Of a stretch of 32,309 nt of DNA, positions 7,387 through 16,428 are shown one piece after another (within the stretch, counting starts at the first letter, position 1; every line of letters starts with the position of its first letter). The stretch is from an uncultured Alphaproteobacteria bacterium. Its GTDB lineage: Bacteria > Pseudomonadota > Alphaproteobacteria > HIMB59 > GCA-002718135. The position numbers were made by a program, and so were the translations under genes. The stretch is from the NCBI GenBank assembly GCA_902512325.1, contig CABXIT010000017.1, forward strand, positions 1-32,309, in the 5' to 3' direction. The notes beneath the pieces are model-generated. The model searched no databases, had not been told where the DNA came from, and saw only the letters and a program-made list of their open reading frames with translations.

Positions 7387-8694
7387 TTATTTTATTGCAT
7401 CCCAACTAGCTTGGATTGCATCACCAACATCTTTTGCAGATTTTCCGTTAGTATAGTCAACCATACCTGTCCAGAAACTACCAGCACCAATTGCGCCAGG
7501 CATAAGGTCCGAACCATCAAATCTAAATGTTGTTGCATTAGTAAGTACTTCACCTAACTTTCTAAAAGTATCACTTGAATACTTACTTAAATCAGCATTT
7601 TTATTTGGAGTTAAGAAACCACCTTTAGCCATCCACCATTCATTTGGTTCTGGATGAAGTAAAAATTTCAAAAATTCCATTGTAGCTTCATTATCATTTG
7701 TTGCAGCAAATAATGTTCCACCACCAAGCACTGGTTTACCTAAATCCTTAGTTGAGTATGCTGGGAAATAGAAAAAGTCATAATCTACACCAGCTTCAAC
7801 TCCTTCAGGGAAGAAAGCAGGAATAAAGCTTGCTTGACGATGCATCATACATTCTGCAGGAGAAGTAAATAATCCATTTGGTGAATCTCTAAAATCTGTT
7901 GTTGCAACAGCTTTAGATCCACCATTTACAAATTTATCATTTAATGCAAAAGAGCCAAAAAAATCCATAGCTTCTAAAACTCTTGGGTCATTAAATGGCA
8001 TCTCATTTGATACCCACATATCGTAAACAGAAGGCTCATGTGTTCTCAGCATTATGTCTTCCATCCAGTCAGTTGCAGGCCAACCAGTAGCATCTCCTGA
8101 GCCTAAACCAATACACCAAGGTGTATTTCCATCAGCAGCCATTTGGCTAGTTAGTGCAATTAATTGTTCCATTGTTTCAGGAACTGCATAACCATTATCT
8201 GAGAAATTATCTGGAGAATACCAAACTAAACTTTTAACATTAACTTTATAGAAAATAGCATAAAATTGATCATTTCCATTTTGATCAGGATAAGTAGCAA
8301 GATCAACCCAAGATTGACCTGCTGCATATTCATTTAATACTGCTTGTTTTACATCATTGCTTAGTGGAGCTAGACCTCCAATTGCAGCCATATCTGCTGC
8401 TAAACCCGGCTGTGGAAATATAGCTATATCAGCAGGACTACCAGCCTTAATATCAATAACAATTTGTTGCTCAAAACTATCTGAACCACCATACTCAACA
8501 GTTGCTCCAGTTGCTTTTTCAAATATTGAAGATATTTCTCTCATGTAACCATCTTCTGGAGCTAACCAAGGTCCTGAAATAGTTACTTTTTGACCACTTA
8601 AATCTGGTCCTGTGTAATGTCCGCCAGCAATAGAACTAGTACTTAGAATTATACTAGAAAAAAATGCTAATGCGAAACTTATTGTTTTTTTCAT
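7387..8694 (-). CDS. aglE: Alpha-glucoside ABC transporter substrate-binding protein
   Basis: Exported sugar-binding protein that captures alpha-glucosides (in S. meliloti: sucrose, maltose, trehalose) in the periplasm. From the chosen start the N-terminus is a signal peptide (MKKTISFALAFFSSIILSTS, cleaved near SIA-GG). The mature part matches the AglE subfamily in phrases such as TGWPATDWMEDIMLR and the aromatic residues expected for sugar stacking. I chose the ATG at 8694 (435 residues) because GGAGGA (8703-8698) lies just upstream; a further-upstream start would add an unlikely run of Ile encoded by a repeat tract. It is the first gene of the agl cluster, behind an operator-bearing promoter, with an mRNA hairpin after it. 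Confidence 0.93.
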   Translation of the reverse strand: MKKTISFALAFFSSIILSTSSIAGGHYTGPDLSGQKVTISGPWLAPEDGYMREISSIFEKATGATVEYGGSDSFEQQIVIDIKAGSPADIAIFPQPGLAADMAAIGGLAPLSNDVKQAVLNEYAAGQSWVDLATYPDQNGNDQFYAIFYKVNVKSLVWYSPDNFSDNGYAVPETMEQLIALTSQMAADGNTPWCIGLGSGDATGWPATDWMEDIMLRTHEPSVYDMWVSNEMPFNDPRVLEAMDFFGSFALNDKFVNGGSKAVATTDFRDSPNGLFTSPAECMMHRQASFIPAFFPEGVEAGVDYDFFYFPAYSTKDLGKPVLGGGTLFAATNDNEATMEFLKFLLHPEPNEWWMAKGGFLTPNKNADLSKYSSDTFRKLGEVLTNATTFRFDGSDLMPGAIGAGSFWTGMVDYTNGKSAKDVGDAIQASWDAIK

Positions 8695-8703
8695 TTTTCC
8701 TCC

Positions 8704-8727
8704 AATTATAATTATAATTATAATTAT
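8704..8727. repeat. Four tandem copies of AATTAT in the aglE leader
   Basis: The hexamer AATTAT is repeated four times directly, filling most of the space between the aglE -10 box and its Shine-Dalgarno site. Copy number changes would alter leader length and possibly expression. This may simply be low-complexity AT sequence. Confidence 0.7.
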
Positions 8728-8756
8728 ATATTTTACCAAAACGTTTTGGATGTCAA
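8728..8756 (-). promoter_or_regulatory. aglE promoter with LacI-type operator in the spacer
   Basis: On the - strand: -35 TTGACA (8756-8751), then the palindrome CCAAAACGTTTTGG (8749-8736), then -10 AAATAT (8733-8728; 17-base spacer) or TAAAAT (8735-8730; 15-base spacer). The operator lies in the aglE-aglR divergent gap, so it may also affect aglR. It is identical over 14 bases to the site at 5165-5178. Confidence 0.87.
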
Positions 8757-8805
8757 ATAATTAAATGTTGCTTATTAGCCAAACTGTTAGTAAAAATCAT
8801 GACTA

Positions 8806-9828
8806 ATGAATATAAAAGATTTTTCTAAGAAACTTAAATTATCAATAACAACAGTATCGAGAGCTTTGGGAGGTTATTCTGATGTAAGTGAAAAAACAAG
8901 AAAACGTATTATTTTACAAGCAAAAAAATATAACTATTCTCCAAACCCTAATGCTAGCAGGTTAGCTTCAGGAAAATCAAATACTGTTGGCTTTGTTGTT
9001 TCCCTATATGGATTAAATACTAATACTTTAAATCAGGCGGGTTTTTTTGAATTCATTTCAGGTATGAATAAAAAATTACAATCTGAAGATGTGCAATTTT
9101 TTATGATGTTTGCCAATGATTCTGAAGAAGAAAAGAATGCATATAATAAATTAATAAATGTACATAAAGTTGACAAAATTATTTTACATAATTTAAAAAT
9201 AAATGATGAACGAATAAAACTTTTAAAGAAAAATAATATAAAATTTGTGGCATGGGGAAGAACAAAAAATTTACAAAATTATTCTTGGGTTGATTTAGAT
9301 AATGAAGGAAGCATAAATTTAATAATGGATTATTTATTTAACAAAAACCATAAAAATATTGCCTATATAAATATTGTTGAAAATTATAATTTTGCTTTCC
9401 AAAGACAACAGGCTTATTTAAAATCTTTAAAAAAAAATAATATAAAATTTAATAAAAATAATTACATTACAGTTAAAACTGAAGAGCCAGATCAAGCGGC
9501 ATTATTAATTAAAAAAATGTTAACAAAAAACAAAAAAATTACAGCCTTAATTTGCTCAACAGAATACTCAGCGGTTGGTGCCATTAAAGCTTGTAATTCA
9601 TTAAATAAAAAAATTGGAAAAGATATCTCTATTATTACTTTTGATAGTCCGGTAGTTAGCACTTTAACCAATCCATTGATAACTGCTGTGAGCCATCCTA
9701 GGGATAAGCTTGGTTTAAATGCTATTGAAATGCTTATTGAAATGGATAATAAAAATTATAAGCATAAATCATATCTAGCAAAACCAAAAATTATTGAAAG
9801 AGGAACAGTTCACAAAGTAAAAAAATAA
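8806..9828 (+). CDS. aglR: LacI-family transcriptional repressor of the agl genes
   Basis: Cytoplasmic DNA-binding regulator of 340 residues. The N-terminal helix-turn-helix and hinge are clear: MNIKDFSKKLKLSITTVSRA (1-20), SEKTRKRI, and NYSPNPNASRLASGKSNTVG, as in LacI-type proteins that bind 14-bp palindromes with a central CG. The rest is the periplasmic-binding-protein-like effector domain. It is divergent from aglE and lies in the aglR position of the S. meliloti agl locus. Target sites are most likely 5165-5178 and 8736-8749; the effector is probably an alpha-glucoside or its product, which is inference. The ATG at 8806 has no clear Shine-Dalgarno site. A weak possible promoter (TTGCTT, TAAAAA) precedes it. 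Confidence 0.9.
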   Translation: MNIKDFSKKLKLSITTVSRALGGYSDVSEKTRKRIILQAKKYNYSPNPNASRLASGKSNTVGFVVSLYGLNTNTLNQAGFFEFISGMNKKLQSEDVQFFMMFANDSEEEKNAYNKLINVHKVDKIILHNLKINDERIKLLKKNNIKFVAWGRTKNLQNYSWVDLDNEGSINLIMDYLFNKNHKNIAYINIVENYNFAFQRQQAYLKSLKKNNIKFNKNNYITVKTEEPDQAALLIKKMLTKNKKITALICSTEYSAVGAIKACNSLNKKIGKDISIITFDSPVVSTLTNPLITAVSHPRDKLGLNAIEMLIEMDNKNYKHKSYLAKPKIIERGTVHKVKK

Positions 9829-9882
9829 TTTATCTCACTCTTTTTCCATGATGGTGGTAGCCAAGAAGAGCTAACAAAATAG

Positions 9883-9914
9883 AGCATTATTTTTAATTTT
9901 AAAAATATAATGCT
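9883..9914. terminator. Hairpin between aglR and ugd
   Basis: AGCATTAT (9883-9890) pairs with ATAATGCT (9907-9914), with further A/T pairs inside (ttttaa with ttaaaa) and a small bulge. The stem is weak in GC and no long T-run follows, so termination of aglR is plausible but uncertain. Confidence 0.5.
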
Positions 9915-9957
9915 AAAATTCCTTTAACATTAATAAAGTGAGTTTATAGAGGTTATT

Positions 9958-11259
9958 ATGAAATTAGCTATTATCGGAACTGGTTATGTTGGACTAATCA
10001 CTGGCTCTTGTTTTGCTGAATTTGGTTATGAAACTGTATGTATAGATAAAAATCAAGAAAGAGTTAATGAATTAAAAAACTCAAAGTGCCCTTTTTATGA
10101 ACCAGGTGTTGAGGATTTATTAGATAAACATCTTAATAAAACAAAACTTTTAAGTTTCTCTAGCTCTTTATCTGAATCTATAAAAGATGCTGATATAATA
10201 TTCATTACTGTTGGAACACCCTCAAAAAGATTCGAGGGTGAGGCTGATCTTACTTATGTTTGGAATGTGGCTGAGGAGATTAGTGAAAATATACATAAAT
10301 ATTGTGTTGTTGTTACTAAATCAACAGTGCCTGTAGGAACAACTAAAAAAGTAAAAAAAATAATTGCAAAAAAAATAAGTGAAAAAAACTTTGACGTTGT
10401 ATCTAATCCAGAATTTTTACGAGAAGGTTCTGCAATTGACGATTTTATGAGGCCAGATCGAGTTGTTATTGGTTGTGAAAATAAAAAGTCAGATAAAATA
10501 ATGAAAGAATTATATAGACCTTTATATCTTATTGAAACACCAATAATCTCTACAACAATTGAGTCATCTGAAATTATTAAATATGCATCAAATAGTTTTC
10601 TAGCAACAAAAATTAGTTTTATTAATCAAGTAGCTGATTTATGCGAAGAAGTAGGAGCTAATGTTCAGGATGTTGCAAAAGGCATGGGCATTGATAGGCG
10701 GATAGGTAATAAATATTTGCATGCAGGTCCCGGTTATGGAGGGTCATGCTTTCCAAAAGATGTTAAGGCTTTTATAAAAACAGCAGAAAATAATAATTTA
10801 GATTTATCTATTCTTTCAGCTGTAGATCAATTTAATGAAGAAAGAGTTAATTCAATTGTAAATAAAATTATTTCTAAATCAAATTTAAAAAAAGGTGATA
10901 AAGTTACTTTATTAGGTTTAAGTTTTAAACCTAATACAGATGACGTGAGAGATTCTACATCGCTAAAGATTGCAAAATTGTTAATAGATAAAGGGATAAT
11001 AATTAAATCTTACGATCCAGAAGCTATGGAAAATGCAAAATTAGAAAATTCTGAGCTAGTTTTATGTAAAGATGCTTACAAGGCTTGTGAAGCTACTTCA
11101 GTAATAGTAATTGGTACTGAATGGAATGAATTTCGCGCTCTTAATTTTTTTAAAATTAAAAATAATAGAGAAAATTTATATATTTTTGATTTGCGAAACA
11201 TATATAACCCTGAAGAATTAAAAGATTTAGGATACAAATATTTTGGCACAGGAAAATAA
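9958..11259 (+). CDS. ugd: UDP-glucose 6-dehydrogenase
   Basis: Cytoplasmic enzyme oxidising UDP-glucose to UDP-glucuronate with two NAD+, feeding envelope or exopolysaccharide synthesis. The 433 residues show the NAD motif GTGYVGL (7-13), VGTPS (85-89), KSTVPVGTT (121-129), EFLREG and the catalytic Cys264 in GPGYGGSCFPKD, then the C-terminal UDP-binding domain with LGLSFKPNTDDVRDS. Length is normal. GAGG lies 6 bases before the ATG. It overlaps the next gene (a sugar phosphomutase) by 17 bases, so the two are probably co-transcribed to make nucleotide sugars. Confidence 0.96.
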   Translation: MKLAIIGTGYVGLITGSCFAEFGYETVCIDKNQERVNELKNSKCPFYEPGVEDLLDKHLNKTKLLSFSSSLSESIKDADIIFITVGTPSKRFEGEADLTYVWNVAEEISENIHKYCVVVTKSTVPVGTTKKVKKIIAKKISEKNFDVVSNPEFLREGSAIDDFMRPDRVVIGCENKKSDKIMKELYRPLYLIETPIISTTIESSEIIKYASNSFLATKISFINQVADLCEEVGANVQDVAKGMGIDRRIGNKYLHAGPGYGGSCFPKDVKAFIKTAENNNLDLSILSAVDQFNEERVNSIVNKIISKSNLKKGDKVTLLGLSFKPNTDDVRDSTSLKIAKLLIDKGIIIKSYDPEAMENAKLENSELVLCKDAYKACEATSVIVIGTEWNEFRALNFFKIKNNRENLYIFDLRNIYNPEELKDLGYKYFGTGK

Positions 11260-12649
11260 TTTTAAAATAGAAAATTTTGATAAAGAAGTTCTTCGTGAAT
11301 ATGACATCAGAGGTATTGTAGGTAAGAATATAAATCAGAACACAGCTTATACAATAGGAAGAACTTTTGGTCATGCTGTAAAAAAAAAATTACAGTCAAG
11401 CACTATAGCAACTGGTTATGACGGCAGATTGACATCACCATCTTTACATAAAGCTCTATGCGAAGGTTTAAAAAACTCAGGAGCCAAGGTGTTGAATATT
11501 GGTATGGGGCCAACTCCAATGACTTATTTTTCTCACTTTCATTTAAATGCTGATGCAGTCATAATGGTTACTGGATCTCATAATCCATCTGAATATAATG
11601 GTTTTAAAATGGTTGTTAACAAACAATCATTTTTTGCAGAAAATATTCAAAATCTTCAAAAATTAATTGATGAAGTTAAACTAGAATTTTCTGAAGGTCA
11701 GATAATAAATAAAGACATAACCCAAGACTACATAGATAGAAATTTAATAAATATTAATTTAAAACGAAAACTAAAAATTGCATGGGATCCTGGTAACGGA
11801 GCAATGGGAAAAGTTACTCGAAAAATAACTGAAAAGTTATCTAACTCAGAAAATATAATTATTAATGAGGAGGTTGATGGCAATTTTCCAAATCATCATC
11901 CTGATCCTACAGTTCCAAAAAACATGATCCAATTAATTCAGGCTGTTAAAAAAAATAATTGTGCTATTGGCCTTGCATTTGATGGCGATGGTGACAGATT
12001 AGGAGTTATCGATAATCTAGGGAATATAGTTTGGGCTGATCAATATATGCTTTTATTATCTTCAGAAATTGCCAAACTTTATGATAATCCAAATATTATT
12101 ATGGATGTTAAGTGCAGTAAAGTTTTTTTTGATGAAGCAAAAAAAATTAATTGTGAACCTATCATGTCACGGACAGGCCATTCCCCTATAAAAGAAAAAA
12201 TGAAAGAACTTAACTCACCTCTTTCGGGCGAGATGAGCGGACATATTTGTTATGCTGATGATTTCTATGGATATGATGATGCTATGTATGTTGGTCTTAG
12301 GTTATTACGTATTTTATCTAATCAGGATAAGTCTCTTAGTGATTTAATCAATGTTTATCCTAAAACATTTTCAACTCCAGAAACAAGATTTGATGTCGAT
12401 GAATCTAGAAAATTTATTATTATAGATGAGATTAAAGAAAGATTAGAAAAAGAAGATAAAAAAATAATAGATATAGATGGTGTAAGAGTAGAAAATGATG
12501 ATGGCTGGTTCTTGATGAGAGCTAGTAATACACAAAACCAACTTACTTGTAGAGCTGAGTCAATTTCTAGAAAAGGTTTATTGAAACTAATTGAAGTAAT
12601 TGAACATCAATTAGATTTAAGTGGCGTTAGTTATAAATTTACGATCTAA
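11243..12649 (+). CDS. Phosphomannomutase/phosphoglucomutase (AlgC/ManB type)
   Basis: Interconverts hexose 6- and 1-phosphates, the step before nucleotide sugar formation. The four alpha-D-phosphohexomutase domains are marked by the phosphoserine loop TGSHNP (Ser112), the Mg2+ loop FDGDGDR (246-252), the sugar loop GEMSGH and the phosphate-binding RASNTQNQLTCRAES near the C-terminus. No ATG lies before the conserved LREYDIRG, so I chose the TTG at 11243, preceded by AGGAT, which overlaps ugd by 17 bases. Substrate choice between mannose and glucose phosphates cannot be read; these enzymes often use both. Its 3' end overlaps dacA by 11 bases, tail to tail. Confidence 0.92.
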   Translation: MAQENNFKIENFDKEVLREYDIRGIVGKNINQNTAYTIGRTFGHAVKKKLQSSTIATGYDGRLTSPSLHKALCEGLKNSGAKVLNIGMGPTPMTYFSHFHLNADAVIMVTGSHNPSEYNGFKMVVNKQSFFAENIQNLQKLIDEVKLEFSEGQIINKDITQDYIDRNLININLKRKLKIAWDPGNGAMGKVTRKITEKLSNSENIIINEEVDGNFPNHHPDPTVPKNMIQLIQAVKKNNCAIGLAFDGDGDRLGVIDNLGNIVWADQYMLLLSSEIAKLYDNPNIIMDVKCSKVFFDEAKKINCEPIMSRTGHSPIKEKMKELNSPLSGEMSGHICYADDFYGYDDAMYVGLRLLRILSNQDKSLSDLINVYPKTFSTPETRFDVDESRKFIIIDEIKERLEKEDKKIIDIDGVRVENDDGWFLMRASNTQNQLTCRAESISRKGLLKLIEVIEHQLDLSGVSYKFTI

Positions 12650-13733
12650 TAAAACAGTCTCTATTATATTTTTTCAATCTTTTACAAGCTGCATAAGCTT
12701 CTTTTTTTGAAAAATTCTCAAATCTTGACTCATAGAGTTGTTTGCCACTGACTTTTATTAAAACAATATTTGATGTTTTGGTATTTGTTGTTTTTGGATA
12801 CTTGCTCTTAATCAACTTAATTTGTTTTTCTGCACTATTACGATATTTAAATGTTCCAACAACTATTGAATAAGAATTAGGTTCAATTTTTTTTGTTTCT
12901 TTTTTTGTAATAACAGTTTTTGTTACTTTTTTGTTGATCCCTAGTTCTGCAAATTCTTTATCCATGATAATTTTTAGAGATCTATCACGTTGCTTACCAG
13001 TATCACCTCCAAATATAACTCCAATCAATCTTTTGTTATCTCTAACTGCCGAAAACGCTAATTGGAATCCAGAAGCTCTTATGTATCCAGTTTTAATTCC
13101 ATCCGCCCCCTCATAACTAAGCATTAATTTATTATGTGTTTTGTAAGTCTTGCCTTTATAAGTAAATTTTTGTTTATTAAACAATTTATATTTTTCTGGA
13201 AAATTATAAATAAGTGCATGCGAAAGAATAGAAATATCTCTAGCTGTTGTAAGTTGAGCCCTATTTGGTAGTCCGGATGCATTTTTAAAAGTTGTATTAG
13301 CCATACCCAACTTTCTTGCATAACTAGTCATTAATTTTGCAAACTCTTTTTCAGAACCAGCAATATTTTCTGCCACAACAGTAGCAACATCATTGGCTGA
13401 TTTAATTATTAAAGCCATAATAGCATCTTCTACTTTTATATTTGTACCTTCTTCTAAATATAATTTACTAGGTGATCGTGAAGCTGCAATTCTTGATACT
13501 TTTAGCTTAGTCTGATTAGTTAACTGCCCCTTCTTTAATTGGTCAAACAAAATGTATAGTGTCATTATTTTTGTTAATGATGCAGGATAGTTTTTAGTAT
13601 CAGCATTAACTTCAAACAGAACTTCTTGTGAGTCAAAATCTATGACAATGGCAGCTTTTTTGGCAAAAGACTCAGATGTTATAGAAATTACTGCGATAAA
13701 GAAGGATATTAATAGGTATCTAAATGCAGACAT
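12639..13733 (-). CDS. dacA: D-alanyl-D-alanine carboxypeptidase (PBP5/6 type) with SPOR domain
   Basis: Periplasmic penicillin-binding protein trimming the terminal D-Ala of peptidoglycan stem peptides. Signal peptide at 1-24 (cleavage near SFA-KK), then the three serine-hydrolase motifs: SLTK (Ser52, Lys55), SAN (112-114) and KTG (214-216). The C-terminal 80 or so residues (from about 286, SYSIVVGTFKYRNSAEKQIK) form a SPOR domain, which binds denuded peptidoglycan at the division site. It replaces the usual C-terminal amphipathic anchor, an arrangement seen in many alphaproteobacteria. It is divergent from clpS and converges on the phosphomutase gene. Confidence 0.94.
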   Translation of the reverse strand: MSAFRYLLISFFIAVISITSESFAKKAAIVIDFDSQEVLFEVNADTKNYPASLTKIMTLYILFDQLKKGQLTNQTKLKVSRIAASRSPSKLYLEEGTNIKVEDAIMALIIKSANDVATVVAENIAGSEKEFAKLMTSYARKLGMANTTFKNASGLPNRAQLTTARDISILSHALIYNFPEKYKLFNKQKFTYKGKTYKTHNKLMLSYEGADGIKTGYIRASGFQLAFSAVRDNKRLIGVIFGGDTGKQRDRSLKIIMDKEFAELGINKKVTKTVITKKETKKIEPNSYSIVVGTFKYRNSAEKQIKLIKSKYPKTTNTKTSNIVLIKVSGKQLYESRFENFSKKEAYAACKRLKKYNRDCFIRS

Positions 13734-13818
13734 TTAGGCATCATTAACATAAGGCTTTCGTTATTAACAATCGAAAAAATCTCTTTAAATTCCTTAAAAA
13801 GTGCTTATTTATTACATA

Positions 13819-14154
13819 ATGAAATTAAGTGATGAAAATAATATAAATTCAAATAATGATTTAGATAGAGGTGTTTTACTAGAGGATAAACCAAAAACAA
13901 AAAAGCCCTCTATGTACAATGTTTTGCTTCTTAATGATGATTATACCCCCATGGAATTTGTTGTATTAATATTAGAGAGTGTCTTTAATAAAAAAGAAGA
14001 AGAAGCAACACAAATTATGCTCCATGTTCATAAAAATGGGATTGGAGTATGCGGAACTTTTACTTATGAAGTAGCAGAAGCAAAATGTAAAACTGTTATG
14101 GATCTTGCAAAAAAGCATGAACATCCTCTTCAGTGCACAATGGAAAAAAATTAA
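13819..14154 (+). CDS. clpS: ClpS, adaptor for the ClpAP protease
   Basis: Small cytoplasmic adaptor (111 residues) that delivers N-degron substrates to ClpA. Conserved features: [17 protein letters not shown] near residues 32-48, the [19 protein letters not shown] segment, and the binding-pocket Asp residues in [10 protein letters not shown] chose the ATG at 13819; an in-frame GTG at 13801 would add six unconserved residues. The stop is directly followed by the clpA ATG with no gap, so the pair is one operon, as in most proteobacteria. Confidence 0.95.
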   Translation: MKLSDENNINSNNDLDRGVLLEDKPKTKKPSMYNVLLLNDDYTPMEFVVLILESVFNKKEEEATQIMLHVHKNGIGVCGTFTYEVAEAKCKTVMDLAKKHEHPLQCTMEKN

Positions 14155-16428
14155 ATGCTATCACCTAACCTAGAAAAAACTCTTAGAAATGCATATCAGC
14201 TTGCTGCAGAAAGCAAGCATGAATTTGTAACACTTGAGCATTTACTTAAATCCTTAACTGATGATAATGATGCGTTAAGTGTTCTAAAAGCCTGCGGTGT
14301 AGAAATAGATGACTTAAAAGCAAATCTAGAAGATTTTATCAAAAATGACTTATTAAACTTAACAGAAAATTTTTCTGGTGAGCCAAAGCTTACAAATAGT
14401 TTTCAAAGGGTGCTACAACGTGCAGCAATTCATGTTCAGTCAAGTGGAAGAGAAAATGTCACAGGCGCTAATATGATAGTGGCACTTTTTTCAGAAAAAG
14501 AAAGTCATGCAGTATATTTTTTACATCAGCAAAATATGACAAGATTAGACGCTGTTCAATATATCTCGCACGGAATATCTAAAGTACAAGAAGATCAGGA
14601 TGGTGAAGAAATTGTTGAAGAAAATATTGATGGTCAGCAGAAAAAAAAATCACCTAAAAAAGCTTTAGATCAGTTTTGTATAAATCTAAACAAAAGATCT
14701 CAAGATGGTAAAATAGATTCTCTTATAGGTAGAAAACCTGAAGTAGAAAGAACTATACAAATTTTATGTAGACGACAAAAAAATAACCCAATATTTGTTG
14801 GTGATCCTGGCGTTGGTAAAACGGCAATAGCAGAAGGTTTAGCTAAGCGAATTGTTGAGAAGAATGTGCCGGATATTATTCTAGATGCTGTGATTTATTC
14901 TCTTGATATGGGAGCCCTTCTTGCAGGTACGCGGTATAGAGGTGATTTTGAAGAAAGATTAAAAGAAGTTTTGAAAGATTTGCAAAAAGAAAAAAAATCA
15001 ATTTTATTTATTGATGAAATACACACTGTAATAGGTGCTGGAGCAACAAGTGGAGGATCGTTGGATGCAAGTAATCTTTTAAAGCCTTCATTAAGCAATG
15101 GCTCACTCAGATGTATTGGTTCAACCACTTATAAAGAGTTCAATAATTATTTTGAAAAGGATAGGGCTCTTGTAAGAAGATTTCAAAAAATTGACATTAA
15201 GGAACCAACAAAAGAAGAGACTATTAAAATCTTAAATGGTCTAAAGAATTATTATGAAGAACATCATCAAATAAAGTATTCTTCAGAAGCTATTATAAGT
15301 GCTGTTGAACTATCAAACAAATATATTGGTGATAGAAAACTTCCAGATAAAGCTATAGATGTTTTAGATGAAGCAGGCGCATCCCAATACCTTCTTCCTA
15401 AATCTAAACGAAAGAAAACAATAACATCAAAAGATATTGAAGCTGTTGTTTCTATGATGGCAAGAATACCACCAAAGTCTGTAAATAAAAATGACAAAGA
15501 AAATTTAAAAAATCTTGATAGGGATCTTAAGAACTTTGTTTTTGGTCAAGATAAAGCTATTGAAGAATTATCTTCTTCCATAAAACTTGCAAGAGCTGGG
15601 CTTCGTGAAGACGGAAAGCCCATCGGTTCATATTTGTTTTTAGGACCAACAGGAGTAGGAAAAACAGAAGTTGCGAGACAATTAAGCAAAACACTTGGTA
15701 TAAAACTTTTAAGATTTGATATGTCTGAATACATGGAGAGACATACAGTTAGTCGTTTAATTGGAGCCCCTCCTGGATATGTTGGTTTTGATCAAGGAGG
15801 TTTACTTACTGATGGAGTGGATCAAAATCCTCATTGTGTATTACTTTTAGATGAAATTGAAAAAGCTCACTATGATTTGTTTAACATTTTACTCCAAGTA
15901 ATGGATTACGGCAAGTTAACTGATCATAATGGTAAATCTGTAGATTTTAGAAACGTCATATTGATAATGACTTCTAATGCCGGTGCCATAGATTTATCTA
16001 AAAAAAGAATTGGCTTTAATTCTGCAAGATCAAAAGATGATAACAATGATGCAATAAATAAAATTTTCTCTCCCGAATTTAGAAATAGAATAGATTCAAT
16101 AATTAACTTTAACCATTTGAATAAAGAAATTGTCTTATCAATTGTCGATAAATTTATTATTCAAGTTGAGGCTCAATTGGAAGATAAAGGTGTTTCTTTA
16201 TCAATTGACAAAAAAGCAAAAGAATTTCTTGCTGATATAGGTTATGATGAAGTTTACGGAGCTAGAGAGCTTGGAAGAGTAATACAAGAGAAAGTTAAAA
16301 AACCAATGGCAGAAGAGTTAATTTTTGGAGCATTATCAAAAGGTGGTCATGTAGATATTACTATTGATAAAAAGGAAATATCTCTTAAATACTTAGCTAA
16401 TTTAGACAAAAAGAAAGAGTTAGTTTAA
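14155..16428 (+). CDS. clpA: ClpA, ATP-dependent unfoldase of the ClpAP protease
   Basis: Hexameric AAA+ unfoldase of 757 residues, normal for ClpA. In order: the Clp N-domain (1-150) where ClpS docks, an acidic/Lys-rich linker, AAA+ domain 1 with Walker A GDPGVGKT and Walker B ILFIDEIH, AAA+ domain 2 with GPTGVGKT and VLLLDEIEKAH, the ClpP-docking loop with IGF in KKRIGFN, and the C-terminal small domain. It lacks the ClpB middle coiled coil. It starts immediately after the clpS stop. The 3' end overlaps the convergent DUF482 gene by 4 bases. clpP itself is not in the window. Confidence 0.96.
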   Translation: MLSPNLEKTLRNAYQLAAESKHEFVTLEHLLKSLTDDNDALSVLKACGVEIDDLKANLEDFIKNDLLNLTENFSGEPKLTNSFQRVLQRAAIHVQSSGRENVTGANMIVALFSEKESHAVYFLHQQNMTRLDAVQYISHGISKVQEDQDGEEIVEENIDGQQKKKSPKKALDQFCINLNKRSQDGKIDSLIGRKPEVERTIQILCRRQKNNPIFVGDPGVGKTAIAEGLAKRIVEKNVPDIILDAVIYSLDMGALLAGTRYRGDFEERLKEVLKDLQKEKKSILFIDEIHTVIGAGATSGGSLDASNLLKPSLSNGSLRCIGSTTYKEFNNYFEKDRALVRRFQKIDIKEPTKEETIKILNGLKNYYEEHHQIKYSSEAIISAVELSNKYIGDRKLPDKAIDVLDEAGASQYLLPKSKRKKTITSKDIEAVVSMMARIPPKSVNKNDKENLKNLDRDLKNFVFGQDKAIEELSSSIKLARAGLREDGKPIGSYLFLGPTGVGKTEVARQLSKTLGIKLLRFDMSEYMERHTVSRLIGAPPGYVGFDQGGLLTDGVDQNPHCVLLLDEIEKAHYDLFNILLQVMDYGKLTDHNGKSVDFRNVILIMTSNAGAIDLSKKRIGFNSARSKDDNNDAINKIFSPEFRNRIDSIINFNHLNKEIVLSIVDKFIIQVEAQLEDKGVSLSIDKKAKEFLADIGYDEVYGARELGRVIQEKVKKPMAEELIFGALSKGGHVDITIDKKEISLKYLANLDKKKELV

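Noticed and set aside
8779-8790. CCAAACTGTTAG before aglR as an autoregulatory operator
   Set aside because: Only the left half resembles the operator and symmetry is lost.
9829-9882. In-frame extension after the aglR stop, reading HDGGSQEELTK to a TAG
   Set aside because: Seventeen sense codons with no start or homologue I recognise; probably chance, though a gene remnant at the cassette edge is conceivable.
11156-11374. 72-codon - strand ORF over the ugd/phosphomutase junction
   Set aside because: Lies across two certain genes and has AT-driven composition.
12639-12649. Overlapping gene ends (also at 16425, 19715, 26206 and 28484) as a sign of misannotation
   Set aside because: Both partners are convincing families in each case; short tail-to-tail overlaps are normal in compact genomes.
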